Positions 1 to 8,393 are shown, counted from the first letter of the stretch. The stretch: DNA of 64,000 bases from Microbacterium festucae (GCF_025421715.1 NZ_JAOEFC010000001.1:1054001-1118000); one strand, 5' to 3'. A program made the numbers and translations. The notes: generated by a model from the letters alone, not told the origin.

Positions 1-561
1 GCCGTCGCGGGCCGCCACCACCCGCACGCAGCGCCCTGCCGCCGCGTCGCGGTGCCGCTCGGTGAACGATCTTTCGGAGAGCCGCTCGGCGAGGATCTCG
101 AGCCCGGGCCGCACGCGGTTGGGGGTGTCGCGGCTGCAGCGCTCGATCGCCTCGACCTCGAACTCGGCCCGCCGCGCCGCGGGCACGATGCCGCCGACGT
201 CGGCGATGAGGCGGGTGTGACCGCGGGTGATGCGCCCCGTCTCCCACGCGGTCAGCGTGGCGCCCCAGGTCTCGACGAGGTCGCGCGCCTCGCCGATGCG
301 CATCTGCACGGTGCGGTCGGTGACCCGCAGCACCCCGCCGACCTCGGCGGCGATCGACCGCAGCGCCATGTCGTGCGCCCGCACCCGCACAGGCGCGCCG
401 GCCGCCTGATGCTCGGCCAGCCGGCCGGCGCGCGCCAGCAGGCGCACCTCGGCGACCTGGGCCGCCGTGAGCGCCGCTTCGACGCTCTCGAAACCCGCGA
501 CGATCTCGGTCAGCACGGCGACATCGCCGTCACTGCCCGGTGCCCCCGCGAACGTTTCCAT
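1..561 (-). CDS. DUF222-domain protein (13E12/HNH type), 3' end outside window
   Basis: Reading leftward from ATG at 561 the frame is open to the window edge, giving the first 187 residues of a protein cut by the window. The sequence is a long run of charged helices typical of the DUF222 N-terminal region, with the stretch VTDRTVQMRIGEA at residues 80-92 and a conserved GHTRLIADV stretch near residue 115. In the family this region is usually followed by a C-terminal HNH nuclease domain, which would lie off the window, so nuclease activity cannot be judged here. These proteins are multi-copy in Microbacteriaceae and their role is not settled. The gene is divergent from the glycoside hydrolase, with 130 bases between the two starts. 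Family call fairly sure, function unknown. Confidence 0.8.
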   Translation of the reverse strand, partial: METFAGAPGSDGDVAVLTEIVAGFESVEAALTAAQVAEVRLLARAGRLAEHQAAGAPVRVRAHDMALRSIAAEVGGVLRVTDRTVQMRIGEARDLVETWGATLTAWETGRITRGHTRLIADVGGIVPAARRAEFEVEAIERCSRDTPNRVRPGLEILAERLSERSFTERHRDAAAGRCVRVVAARDG

Positions 562-691
562 GCCTCCATTGTGCCGAGGGGTTCCGACATTGCTACGAGC
601 ATCCCGTCGTCCGAGCAAGAAGAGAATCGCTGATGCGTTCCCGCATCCGGTCGGTTTCGCGAGGATCCCCCGGGCCCCGTAGCGTCGAGGT

Positions 692-3115
692 GTGACGACT
701 CCGTTCGACGGCGAACAGCGCCCCCCGTCCCCGACCGACACCGACACCCCGACCGACACCCCGCCCCCGACCGACCGGGGCACCCCGCGGCTGCGGGTCG
801 AGGTGCCCGCCGCCCCGCCGGTCGGCGCGGCGCCCCTCGACATGGGCGATGACGACGCCACCGCGAACCGCGTGCAGCTGACCACCCGCTACGTCACGTT
901 CGACGGAGCGCCGTGGGTGCCCGTGATGGGCGAGTACCACTTCAGCCGCGACCTGCCGGAGAACTGGGAGCACGAGCTGCGCAAGATGAAGGCCGGCGGC
1001 ATCAACGTGCTCGCCGGCTACATGCTCTGGATCGTGCACGAGGAGATCGAGGGCCGGCTGCGCTTCGACGGGCATCGCGACGTGCGGCGCTTCCTGCAGC
1101 TCGCCGACGAGATCGGGCTCAAGGTGATGCTCCGCATCGGCCCGTGGGCGCACGGCGAGGCGCGCAACGGCGGGTTCCCCGACTGGCTGCAGGCGCTGCC
1201 GGTGCGCCATCGCAGCGACGACCCGGCCTACCTCGCCGAGGTGCGCCGCTGGTATGCGGGCATCGAGGAGCAGGTGCGCGGGCTGTTCCACACGCCCGAG
1301 AACCCCGGTGGGCCCATCATCGGCATCCAGGTCGACAACGAGCTGTACGACGACGGTCCGCACCTGGCGACCCTGCGCGCACTCGCGGAGGAGGTCGGGA
1401 TGCGCGCCGGCATCTGGACGGCCACCGGCTGGGGCGGCGCCGAGTTGCCGCGCGGCCGGGTGCTCCCGGTGTACGCCGGCTACTCCGACGGCTTCTGGGA
1501 GGAGTCGACGACCGGGTGGCCGGCCTTCGGCATCCGTCATTTCGCGTTCGACACGGTGCGCGACGACCTCACCGTGGGCGCCGATCTGCGTGAGACGCCT
1601 GCCGACGTGGATGCCGAGGCGACGGGCGGCGCGGATGACCCGTGGCCGTTCGTGACGTGCGAGCTCGGCGGCGGGATGGCCGTCGCATACCACCGCCGGC
1701 CCCTCGTCGACCCCGACGACGTCGCGGCGCTGGCGCTCACCAAGATCGGCAGCGGGTCGGCGTGGCAGGGCTATTACATGTATCACGGTGGTCTGCAGGT
1801 GCTCGGCGAGCTGTCGACCACGCAGGAGTCGCACGCCACCGGCTACCCCAACGACACCCCCGTGCGCGACTACGACTTCGCCGCGCCGCTGGGCGCCGTG
1901 GGGGCGCAGCGCCCGCACTTCCACAAGCTGCGGCAGCAGCACCTCATGCTCGACGCCTTCGGTGCGCAGCTGGCGACCGCGCCGGCGATCATCCCGCCGC
2001 ACGTCGACGGCGCCCCGCGCTGGGCGGTGCGCGGCGACGGCGCCCGCGGCTTCCTCTTCGCCAACAACCACCAGCCCGCCATCGCCGCCCTCGAGCCCGT
2101 CGACGACGTGCGGTTCGAGGTGGCGTTCGCCGAGCGCACCGTCGTGGTGCCGACCCGGCCCGTCACCCTGCCCCGCGGCGCCTACGTCGTGTGGCCGCTG
2201 CGCCAGAGCTACGGCAGCATCCCCGCCCTCACCGTCACCGCGCAGCCCATCACCCAGCTCGTGGTCGAGGGGCGCACGATCGTGCTGTTCGCGGCGAGTG
2301 ACGGCATCCCCGTCGAGCTGCAGCTCGAGGGTGTGGCCGTCGCCGACATCGCCGGCGGTGAGGTGCGCGACGACGGCACGCACCTCATGGTGAGCCCGAT
2401 CGCCGCGCCCGGGCTCGACTGCGAGGTGCGCGTCGGCGACACGACCCTCGTGTTCCTCGACCGGGCCAGCGCCGAGTCGGTCTGGCGCGGCGAGATCGAC
2501 GGGCGCGACACGCTCGTGCTCTGGCGCGGGGGCGGCTGGTTCGATCGCGACGGCTTCCGCGCCGTCGTTCCCGCAGCGGATGCCGTCGTCGACGCCGCCC
2601 CACCCCTGCACGGCGCCGCAGACGAGATCGCCGGTGTCGGCACCGTCTTCCGCCGCTACCGCGTGCGCGGCGCCGACGACGCCACGGCCCTGCCGGTCGG
2701 CGAGGTCGCAGGCCGACCGCTGGTGCCCGTGCGCCGCGGCGGGTCGTCGGACCGGCTTTCGGCGCCGACCGACGACGATTTCGCCGTCGCGGCGACCGTG
2801 CGGCTCGACGTCCCGGCATCCGGGTTGACGGGGGAGCGCAGTATCCTCACCCTCGACTGGACGGGTGACGTCATGCGCGTCTGCATCGGCGACCGGCTCA
2901 TCGCCGACCAGTTCTGGTACGGCCGCCCGTTCGAGATCGACCTCGCCCCCTACCGCGAGCTGCTGCGCACGCAGCCGCTGACGCTCAAGGCCTTCGCGTG
3001 GTCGCCGGACACCGGCGTGTACGTCGACCCGCGCGTGCGGCCGACCGGCGCCGGGCCGACGCTCGAGATCCGCTCGGCCGTGCTGCGCCCGGTGCGCACG
3101 GTGACGCTCGGGTGA
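692..3115 (+). CDS. Glycoside hydrolase family 35 beta-galactosidase-like protein
   Basis: An 807-residue protein with a GH35 TIM-barrel in its N-terminal half. The segment EYHFSRDLPENWEHEL and the following barrel strands are typical. The predicted acid/base is Glu217 in PIIGIQVDNELYDD and the predicted nucleophile Glu324 in FVTCELGGG, the usual spacing for the family. The family removes terminal beta-galactosyl (or related) residues from oligosaccharides. No signal peptide is visible, so it probably acts on imported oligosaccharides. The start is uncertain: GTG 692 adds a Pro/Thr/Asp-rich 50-residue leader, while ATG 842 begins just before the barrel; neither has a convincing ribosome site. 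It has no sugar transporter beside it. Exact substrate not predictable. Confidence 0.88.
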   Translation: MTTPFDGEQRPPSPTDTDTPTDTPPPTDRGTPRLRVEVPAAPPVGAAPLDMGDDDATANRVQLTTRYVTFDGAPWVPVMGEYHFSRDLPENWEHELRKMKAGGINVLAGYMLWIVHEEIEGRLRFDGHRDVRRFLQLADEIGLKVMLRIGPWAHGEARNGGFPDWLQALPVRHRSDDPAYLAEVRRWYAGIEEQVRGLFHTPENPGGPIIGIQVDNELYDDGPHLATLRALAEEVGMRAGIWTATGWGGAELPRGRVLPVYAGYSDGFWEESTTGWPAFGIRHFAFDTVRDDLTVGADLRETPADVDAEATGGADDPWPFVTCELGGGMAVAYHRRPLVDPDDVAALALTKIGSGSAWQGYYMYHGGLQVLGELSTTQESHATGYPNDTPVRDYDFAAPLGAVGAQRPHFHKLRQQHLMLDAFGAQLATAPAIIPPHVDGAPRWAVRGDGARGFLFANNHQPAIAALEPVDDVRFEVAFAERTVVVPTRPVTLPRGAYVVWPLRQSYGSIPALTVTAQPITQLVVEGRTIVLFAASDGIPVELQLEGVAVADIAGGEVRDDGTHLMVSPIAAPGLDCEVRVGDTTLVFLDRASAESVWRGEIDGRDTLVLWRGGGWFDRDGFRAVVPAADAVVDAAPPLHGAADEIAGVGTVFRRYRVRGADDATALPVGEVAGRPLVPVRRGGSSDRLSAPTDDDFAVAATVRLDVPASGLTGERSILTLDWTGDVMRVCIGDRLIADQFWYGRPFEIDLAPYRELLRTQPLTLKAFAWSPDTGVYVDPRVRPTGAGPTLEIRSAVLRPVRTVTLG

Positions 3116-3155
3116 GGGTGGCGTCCATGGTCTCCCCGTATCGAAAGGCTCGAGG

Positions 3156-3443
3156 ATGAACGCCTTCCCCACTGTGCACGCGGAACCTCGGTTCGAGAGC
3201 GATGCCACGACCTATCGGGTCAACTTCTGGGATCGAGAACGCCCCGACCATGCGTGGCTGCTCGACGCCTACGTCTTGGTCGGTGCGACGTCCGTCGCAG
3301 AGGTCATGGAGTGGGCCCATCAGAATGCCGCGGAGCGAACATTCGAGGTGTTCGTCGAGCTGGAGGCCGATCCCGTCGGGGACTTCACCGTGCCGAGACG
3401 ATCGGTGCTGGTGCGCCTGCACGGACGCAATCCCAACCTGTAG
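3156..3443 (+). CDS. Small protein of unknown function (95 aa)
   Basis: A 95-residue soluble protein beginning MNAFPTVHAEPRFES, 40 bases after the hydrolase and preceded by a CGAGG ribosome site very close to the ATG. It is acidic with alternating hydrophobic strands (WLLDAYVLVGATSV, FEVFVELEADP) and ends with a basic RRSVLVRLHGRNPNL segment. No motif is recognised. Codon use is looser than in the neighbours, with many A/T-ending codons, which may mark a recently acquired gene. It reads toward the leftward tRNA-Gly. Confidence 0.6.
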   Translation: MNAFPTVHAEPRFESDATTYRVNFWDRERPDHAWLLDAYVLVGATSVAEVMEWAHQNAAERTFEVFVELEADPVGDFTVPRRSVLVRLHGRNPNL

Positions 3444-3532
3444 GCCAGGAGTGAGCGGCCGGAGCAGCGCGACTGCGGGGCCGTCCCGGGTGGGGGCGCT
3501 GCCGAAGCGAGGGTGGCGGGCGAAGCCGCAAG

Positions 3533-3606
3533 TGGAGGGGCTGACGGGAATCGAACCCGCGCTATCTGCTTGGGAAGCAGAAGTTCTGCCATTGAACTAC
3601 AGCCCC
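3533..3606 (-). tRNA. tRNA-Gly (anticodon CCC)
   Basis: The reverse complement folds as a complete 74-base tRNA: acceptor stem GGGGCTG/CAGCCCC (3600-3606 and 3537-3543), T arm with GGTTCGATTCC, and an anticodon stem TCTGC/GCAGA enclosing the loop TTCCCAA, which puts CCC at positions 34-36. The discriminator is T and the CCA end is encoded (3533-3535). CCC reads GGG glycine codons. Confidence 0.95.
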
Positions 3607-3703
3607 GAAGCCTCGTGATGTGCGAGGCCGGACCGCCGTGAAGGCGTGATGTCCACGTTAGTGCACAGACATCTGTTCTCGCGCCCGAGCGTGAGAACCC
3701 CCA

Positions 3704-4222
3704 TCATACCGAGGCGACCTGCAGCGGTTCGTCGCGCCCGCTAGCCCCCGACGGCAGCGACCAGCGCCGCCGCGACCCCGACCAGAGACAGCACGGTGCG
3801 GAGGCGTGACGGGCCGCCGTCGCCGCACCGAACGAGTGGCCGACCACGTGCACGACCGCCATCCCCAAGGCGTCCAGCGCGTCATCCACCCACGCCGCCT
3901 GGTCGGCGGCGCTGCGCAGGGCCGCCGACTGCTGCGACATGCCGGCGTCGCCGAACGCGTCCCACGCGACGACCGTGCGCCCCGCGCCGAGCAGCCCCGG
4001 CAGGTTGTCGGCCCACATCGGCGCCCCCGCGCCGCGACCCGGATGCAGCACGACGGGCACGGCATCCGCGCGTCGCCCCTCCCAGACATATGCGCGCACC
4101 TGCCCGAACGCCGTGGGCAGCATGCGGGTCGCGGTCGGCGGCGGCAGCTCGGCCATCGCCGCCTCGTAGGCGCGGGCGAACCGCCGCCGCCCGGCCTCGT
4201 CACGGAACATGCCCACCGCCAT
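3704..4222 (-). pseudogene. Truncated alpha/beta hydrolase remnant
   Basis: From ATG 4222 the frame gives the N-terminal half of an alpha/beta hydrolase: a cap-less start, an oxyanion region VVLHPGRGAGAPMW, strand TVVAWDAFGDAGMSQQS and the nucleophile elbow GHSFGAA near residue 130. After ARHA the product turns into Trp/Arg/Ser-rich sequence with no family likeness and stops at residue 172, although the family normally runs to 260-300 residues with the acid and His coming later. Another frame just downstream reads RLRTVLSLVGVAAALVAAVGG and then stops, consistent with a deletion joining unrelated DNA. It is divergent from the TetR gene at 4312. Probably non-functional. A short real protein cannot be excluded. 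Confidence 0.6.
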
Positions 4223-4311
4223 CGCATCCCCCCGGATCCCGCGGCTGCACCCGTTGCCCCCGCGGCAATACGAGCGTATGGTCACGCATGGCGGCTGTAA
4301 AGGGGGGGTCG

Positions 4312-4905
4312 ATGGAGACGCAGGCACGCATCCTCGCCGCGGTGTGGCGGGTGATCCTCGCCCGGGGCATCGCGGGCGTGTCGTTCCGCGCGGTCGCCGA
4401 CGCCGCCGGCGTCTCGCTCGGCCTCGTGCAGCACTACCACCGCACGAAGGACGAGCTCATCCGAGCCAGCGCACAGGCGATGATCGCCGGATCGGCGGCG
4501 CGCTACGAGGCCGAGACGAAGGGCACGGATGCCGCGGCTTTCGACCTCGTCCTCCACGCGATCCCGGTGGCCGGCCTCCAGCGCGACGGTGTCATCATCT
4601 GGCACGCCTATCTCGCCGCCAGCGTCACCGACCCGCAGCTGGCCGAACTGCTGCGCGGCGCCAAGCGCGGACAGGAAGGCGAACTGGCACGAGCGCTCGA
4701 AGGCCGGCTGGGCGGCGACGCCGCCGCCGCGGCCGCCCGCCAGCTCATCGCCGCCGCCGACGGACTCGCCGACCGCGTGATCACCGGCGACCTCACCGGC
4801 GCCGAGGCGACCGAGGCCGCCACCGCGCTGATGCTCGCGCTCACCGGCATCCGCCCGCCCGAACCGCCGGCGCCCACCACCCTCGACGAAAGGATCAGCG
4901 CATGA
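4312..4905 (+). CDS. TetR/AcrR family transcriptional regulator
   Basis: A 197-residue regulator. The N-terminal helix-turn-helix is clear: ILAAVWRVILARGIAGVSF, then AVADAAGVSLGLVQHYHRTKDEL, the usual TetR recognition helix ending in a YHxxKDEL-type motif. The rest is the helical ligand and dimer domain. ATG 4312 follows an AGGGGGGG ribosome site; an in-frame ATG at 4288 is possible but lacks one. The stop overlaps the next start by ATGA, so the reductase-like gene at 4902 is cotranscribed and is the likely target together with the divergent hydrolase remnant. The ligand is unknown. Confidence 0.88.
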   Translation: METQARILAAVWRVILARGIAGVSFRAVADAAGVSLGLVQHYHRTKDELIRASAQAMIAGSAARYEAETKGTDAAAFDLVLHAIPVAGLQRDGVIIWHAYLAASVTDPQLAELLRGAKRGQEGELARALEGRLGGDAAAAAARQLIAAADGLADRVITGDLTGAEATEAATALMLALTGIRPPEPPAPTTLDERISA

Positions 4906-5477
4906 CCGCCACCTACACCTTCGACGTCTTCACCACCGTCGACGGCTTCGCCTCGTACAGCGAAGACGGCGACTGGGGCGGCTACTGGGGGAAGCAGGGC
5001 CCCCAGTTCCTCGCCCGCCGCGCTGCCCAGTACGAACCCGACCAGCGACTCGTGCTCGGCGGCACCACGTTCCGCCAGTTCCTGCAGTACCTCGTCGGCG
5101 ACGACGCGCCCGACGACCCCGTCAACGCGCGTATGAAGGCGCTGCCGGCCACCGTGGTCTCGCGCACCCTGCAGGCGCCGGTGCCGTGGCCCGACGCGAC
5201 CATCGCGGCCGGCGACGCGGTCGAGATCGTCGCGCGGCTGAAGGAGCAGTCGCCGGTGCCGCTGCGCTCCCACGGCAGCCTGTCGCTCAACCGCGCGCTC
5301 ATGGCCGCGGGGCTCGTCGACCGCGTACAGCTGACGATCTTCCCGGTGATCTCCGGCCGCACCGGCACCGACCCGGTGTTCGCCGGCGCCGACGACTTCG
5401 ACCTCGAGCTGCTCGAGAGCACCACCCTCGACGGGCACACGCAGGAGCTCGTCTACCGCCCCCGTCGTCATCACTGA
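4902..5477 (+). CDS. Dihydrofolate reductase family (RibD C-terminal-like) protein
   Basis: A 191-residue protein of the DHFR-like fold shared with the RibD C-terminal reductase domain. Visible marks are the N-terminal strand FDVFTTVDGFAS, LVLGGTTFRQF after the first helices, the nucleotide-binding segment LRSHGSLSLNRALMAAGLVDRVQL and TIFPVISGRTGTDPVF. Family members reduce varied substrates with NADPH; no substrate can be assigned. It is the second gene of an ATGA-coupled pair with the TetR regulator, which suggests that the enzyme handles or responds to the same inducer. Confidence 0.8.
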   Translation: MTATYTFDVFTTVDGFASYSEDGDWGGYWGKQGPQFLARRAAQYEPDQRLVLGGTTFRQFLQYLVGDDAPDDPVNARMKALPATVVSRTLQAPVPWPDATIAAGDAVEIVARLKEQSPVPLRSHGSLSLNRALMAAGLVDRVQLTIFPVISGRTGTDPVFAGADDFDLELLESTTLDGHTQELVYRPRRHH

Positions 5478-5515
5478 GCGGCATCCGGCCCGCACGCGGC
5501 CAGTAGGCTGGCCGC

Positions 5516-6121
5516 GTGCTGCTCAGTGACCGCGACATCCGCCTCGAGATCGACAACGGCCGCGTCGGGCTCGCCCCGTGGGATCCGGCCATGGTGCAGC
5601 CCTCGAGCGTCGACGTGCGACTCGACCGCTACTTCCGGCTGTTCGACAACCACAAGTACCCCTTCATCGACCCGGCCGTCGACCAGCCCGACCTCACGCA
5701 CCTCATCGAGGTCGCGCCCGACGAGCCGTTCATCCTGCACCCGGGGGAGTTCGTGCTCGGCTCGACGTTCGAGCAGGTCACCCTGCCCGACGACATCGCC
5801 GCGCGCCTCGAGGGCAAGTCGTCGCTCGGGCGCCTGGGACTGCTCACCCACTCCACCGCCGGGTTCATCGATCCGGGATTCTCGGGGCACGTCACCCTCG
5901 AACTGTCCAACGTCGCCACCCTGCCGATCAAGCTGTGGCCCGGCATGAAGATCGGTCAGCTCTGCTTCTTCCGGCTGTCGTCGGCCGCCGAGAACCCCTA
6001 CGGCACCGGGCCCTACCTCAACCGCTACCACGGGCAGCGCGGCCCGACGGCATCGCGTTCGTTCCAGAACTTCCACCGCACCGACGTCGGCAGCACGGAT
6101 GCGGGGGCACCCGGCCGCTGA
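5516..6121 (+). CDS. dcd: dCTP deaminase (possibly dUMP-forming)
   Basis: A 201-residue protein starting at GTG 5516 with the full Dcd signature: [18 protein letters not shown] at the N terminus, [16 protein letters not shown], and [19 protein letters not shown], followed by [16 protein letters not shown]. It deaminates dCTP to supply dTTP synthesis; actinobacterial enzymes of this type often also hydrolyse the dUTP to dUMP, which I infer here only from the lineage. The length matches the family. It stands alone between the TetR pair and ohrR. Confidence 0.95.
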   Translation: MLLSDRDIRLEIDNGRVGLAPWDPAMVQPSSVDVRLDRYFRLFDNHKYPFIDPAVDQPDLTHLIEVAPDEPFILHPGEFVLGSTFEQVTLPDDIAARLEGKSSLGRLGLLTHSTAGFIDPGFSGHVTLELSNVATLPIKLWPGMKIGQLCFFRLSSAAENPYGTGPYLNRYHGQRGPTASRSFQNFHRTDVGSTDAGAPGR

Positions 6122-6162
6122 GCGCCCCGGCGCCTCATCGCCGACGGCATCCGCCGGATTGG

Positions 6163-6187
6163 TTGTGCACAACTAGATTGTGTGCAA
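6163..6187. promoter_or_regulatory. Twin palindromic operator upstream of ohrR
   Basis: Two related palindromes lie 5 bases apart just ahead of ohrR: TTGTGCACAA (6163-6172, perfect) and TTGTGTGCAA (6178-6187). MarR/OhrR proteins bind such AT-flanked inverted repeats as dimers, so this is probably the autoregulatory site controlling ohrR and ohr. The second palindrome covers the GTG at 6180, an argument for the later ATG 6198 as the true start. Confidence 0.65.
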
Positions 6188-6197
6188 GGCTTTCGAT

Positions 6198-6623
6198 ATG
6201 GCGGCCGTCGATCAACTCGTGTGCTTCTCGCTCTACCAGGCGAGCCGCGCGACCACGCAGGTGTACCGGCGGCTGCTCGCCCCGTGGAACCTGACCTACC
6301 CGCAGTACCTCGTGCTCGTGCAGCTGTGGATCGACGGACCGGCGACCGTGTCGCAGCTCGGCGACGACCTCGACCTCGACTCCGGCACGCTCTCGCCGCT
6401 GCTGCGCCGCATGGAGCGCGACGGGCTGCTCGTTCGCGAGCGCGTGGACGCCGACGCGCGCATCGTCACCGTGCGCCTCACCGAGCGCGGCACGCAGCTG
6501 CGCGGCGAGATGACCGAGGTGTCGTCGGAGCTGCTGCGCTGCACCGGCTTCACCCTCGACTCGGCGGTCGAACTGCGCGACTCGCTGCACCGGCTCACCG
6601 AGAGCCTGCAGTCCGCGCGCTGA
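6198..6623 (+). CDS. ohrR: OhrR, organic hydroperoxide-sensing MarR repressor
   Basis: A 141-residue winged-helix repressor. The start region QLVCFSLYQASRATTQVYRRLL carries the reactive cysteine (Cys9) in the position used by OhrR proteins to sense organic hydroperoxides. The MarR HTH follows as VSQLGDDLDLDSGTLSPLLRRM and the wing as DADARIVTVRLTERG. The family represses ohr until the cysteine is oxidised. ATG 6198 has an AAGG site at good spacing; GTG 6180 would add six residues but sits inside the operator palindrome. It is followed 50 bases later by ohr. Confidence 0.9.
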   Translation: MAAVDQLVCFSLYQASRATTQVYRRLLAPWNLTYPQYLVLVQLWIDGPATVSQLGDDLDLDSGTLSPLLRRMERDGLLVRERVDADARIVTVRLTERGTQLRGEMTEVSSELLRCTGFTLDSAVELRDSLHRLTESLQSAR

Positions 6624-6673
6624 CCCGCCCCACCCCCGTCGCCGGCGAACCGGCGAAGACAAGGAGAACACCC

Positions 6674-7096
6674 ATGGACGCCATCTACACCGCAGAAGCC
6701 CTCGCCACCGGGGGAGGCCGCAATGGCCACGTGCGCACCGCCGACGGCCTCGTCGACACCGACGTGCGCATCCCCAAGGAGATGGGCGGCGCCGGCGGCG
6801 CCCCCAACCCCGAGGTGCTGTTCGCCGCCGGCTACGCCGCCTGCTTCCACAGCGCCCTGCAGTCGGTCGCCCGCGCCCAGAAGGTCTCGCTCGGGGAGTC
6901 GAGCGTCGGCGCCCGCGTCGGCATCGGCCCCAACGGCGACGGCGGCTTCGGCCTGAGCATCGAGCTCGAGGTCGTCATCCCCGACCTGCCGCACGACCAG
7001 GCGCAGGCGCTCGCCGAGGCCGCCGAGAAGGTCTGCCCCTACTCCAACGCCACCCGCGGCAACGTGCCCACCGTGGTCCGCGTCGTCGAAGACTGA
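6674..7096 (+). CDS. ohr: Organic hydroperoxide resistance protein Ohr
   Basis: A 140-residue OsmC/Ohr-fold thiol peroxidase that reduces organic and fatty-acid hydroperoxides in the cytosol. The two catalytic cysteines are present: Cys57 in FAAGYAACFHSAL and Cys121 in EKVCPYSNATRGN, matching the Cys60/Cys124 spacing of the known enzymes. An AAGGAG ribosome site precedes ATG 6674. It is downstream of and presumably controlled by ohrR, and it faces a leftward unknown gene across a 391-base repeat-rich spacer. Confidence 0.95.
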   Translation: MDAIYTAEALATGGGRNGHVRTADGLVDTDVRIPKEMGGAGGAPNPEVLFAAGYAACFHSALQSVARAQKVSLGESSVGARVGIGPNGDGGFGLSIELEVVIPDLPHDQAQALAEAAEKVCPYSNATRGNVPTVVRVVED

Positions 7097-7103
7097 CCCC
7101 CAC

Positions 7104-7120
7104 GCGGCGGCTTCCGCCGC
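7104..7120 (+). terminator. GC-rich hairpin after ohr
   Basis: Arms GCGGCGG (7104-7110) and CCGCCGC (7114-7120) with a three-base loop, 8 bases after the ohr stop. There is no T-tract, as is common for high-GC actinobacterial terminators. Confidence 0.5.
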
Positions 7121-7127
7121 CGTGCGT

Positions 7128-7211
7128 CGCGAAACTCCTCCATTCCAGGCCGCAGAGGCCCCGGATCTGCCGATTCGGGAGCTGTCGGCTTCGGATTGGA
7201 GGAGTTTCGCG
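7128..7211. repeat. Long inverted repeat, first copy (GCGAAACTCCTCCA family)
   Basis: Left arm CGCGAAACTCCTCCATTCC (7128-7146) pairs with right arm GGATTGGAGGAGTTTCGCG (7193-7211), 18 of 19 positions matching, around a 46-base loop that can itself fold. It lies between the convergent genes ohr and the unknown at 7488. A second copy follows at 7394. Confidence 0.85.
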
Positions 7212-7393
7212 CGTGTGGGGCGGGCGGTGGGGGTGGGGCCGGGCCAGGGCGGGGCGGGGCTGGCCGGGGCGCGGGGCCGGGGCGGCGCGCGGGGCTGGCC
7301 GGGGCGCCGGGTTTGCGGGGCGCCGGGCTGGGGCGGGGCGCGGGGCTGGTCGGGGCCCCGCGCGGGCGGGCCGGGGGTGGCGGGCGGGGGGCT
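7212..7393. other. Guanine-rich low-complexity spacer
   Basis: About 180 bases between the two hairpin copies consist almost wholly of G runs separated by C or GC (for example GGGGCGGGGC and GCGGGGCCGGGGC) on the + strand. Many tracts of three or more G are close enough for G-quadruplex formation. Both strands are open in some frames, but the products are Gly/Ala/Arg or Pro/Ala repeats without gene-like codon use. I see no gene here. Confidence 0.6.
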
Positions 7394-7476
7394 GCGAAAC
7401 TCCTCCACACGGGGCCGCGTCGCTGCCGAATCCGCGCGTTCGGGCGCCGGGGGCCTTGGATTGGAGGAGTTTCGCG
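7394..7476. repeat. Long inverted repeat, second copy (GCGAAACTCCTCCA family)
   Basis: Left arm GCGAAACTCCTCCA (7395-7408) pairs with the right arm TGGAGGAGTTTCGC (7462-7475); the right flank GGATTGGAGGAG is identical to copy one. The loop is about 53 bases and differs in sequence from copy one, so the arms are conserved while the loop is not. Confidence 0.8.
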
Positions 7477-7487
7477 ACGGGGCGGGG

Positions 7488-8393
7488 TCAGGCGGGGGGT
7501 GTGGGCGGGGGATCGGCGGCGTACACGCGCACCCGGTCGCCGTCGACCTCGAACATCAGGGAGGTGCCCACGGGGAACCGGTCCTTGAGGGCCTGGGGCG
7601 AGTCTTCGGTCACTTCGATGGCGGTGCGCGCCGCGAACTCGCCGGCGGTGCAGCCGGCTCCGAGGATGTTGATCGACTGCAGGTCGCTGAACACATAGAG
7701 GCACGTGCCGTCGCTCGAGGCGGGGAAGGAGTTCGCGACGATCATCGGCCGCAGGCCCGCGAACTCGCCGAACAGCCGGCCGTCGTCGCCGCTGTAGAAG
7801 TTGTCGGGCCACTCGGTCTCGGTGTCGCGGTCGAGAACGGCGACCTGACCCGGATGCGACGCGCGATCGGCGAACGAGATGCCGCCGGCGATCCCGAAGG
7901 CCGCGCCGGCTGCCACGAGGGCGGCACCGGCCACGAGCGGCACGGCGACCGGCAGCCGCCACCAGCGCGCGGGCGCTGCGGTCGGGCTCCCTGCGGCGCG
8001 CGGATCGGTTGCGGCGCCCGGATCGTCGGCGGGGCCCGGATCGCCCGCGGTCCCCGGATCCCCGGCGGCGCGGGGAGCGTCGGGGGTTTCGGCATCCGTC
8101 CGGGCGAACACCGGGGCGAACGCGGCGGCCGCCGACGCGGCGGGCACCTCGGGAAGCCGGGGTGCGAACAGGCTCGGATCCAGCTGGCTAGACTCCGACG
8201 GCGCTGCCGGCTGCGCGGTCTCGCTGCCCGCGGCGAGCTGCGCGCCGAGGGCGCGGCGACGCTCGTCTTCGAGAGCGCGGAGGCGAGCCAGCGCGGCGTC
8301 GTCGAGGTCGGGTTGCGGCCCGTACGCCCGCTCGCGAAGCGCACGCAGCTCGGCGTCGGGATCTTCGGCGATCGTGCCCATCGAGGCCATCAT
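7488..8393 (-). CDS. Membrane-anchored protein of unknown function
   Basis: About 300 residues, starting near MMASMGTIAEDPDAEL (ATG 8393; ATG 8381 is an alternative). The N-terminal third is a charged cytosolic region (LRALRERAYGPQPD, LARLRALEDERRRALG), followed by an Ala/Pro/Asp/Gly-rich linker with DPGxAxDPG-like repeats, one membrane helix (LPVAVPLVAGAALVAAGAAFGIAGG) and a C-terminal domain of about 120 residues probably outside the cell, containing two cysteines (DGTCLYVF, GAGCTAGEF) that could pair. No family recognised. The layout of cytosolic domain, linker, helix and extracytoplasmic domain is common among Microbacterium unknowns. It ends in the repeat-rich spacer shared with ohr. Confidence 0.75.
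   Translation of the reverse strand: MMASMGTIAEDPDAELRALRERAYGPQPDLDDAALARLRALEDERRRALGAQLAAGSETAQPAAPSESSQLDPSLFAPRLPEVPAASAAAAFAPVFARTDAETPDAPRAAGDPGTAGDPGPADDPGAATDPRAAGSPTAAPARWWRLPVAVPLVAGAALVAAGAAFGIAGGISFADRASHPGQVAVLDRDTETEWPDNFYSGDDGRLFGEFAGLRPMIVANSFPASSDGTCLYVFSDLQSINILGAGCTAGEFAARTAIEVTEDSPQALKDRFPVGTSLMFEVDGDRVRVYAADPPPTPPA

Noticed and set aside
593..3208. An 871-codon open frame on the minus strand opposite the glycoside hydrolase.
   Set aside because: It mirrors the GC-rich codons of the GH35 gene, yields His/Arg/Gly-rich sequence without a family, and the + frame has both catalytic glutamates.
7196..7588. A glycine-rich protein gene across the G-run spacer.
   Set aside because: The composition is that of the DNA repeat, several frames are open at once, and it runs into the end of the leftward gene at 7488.
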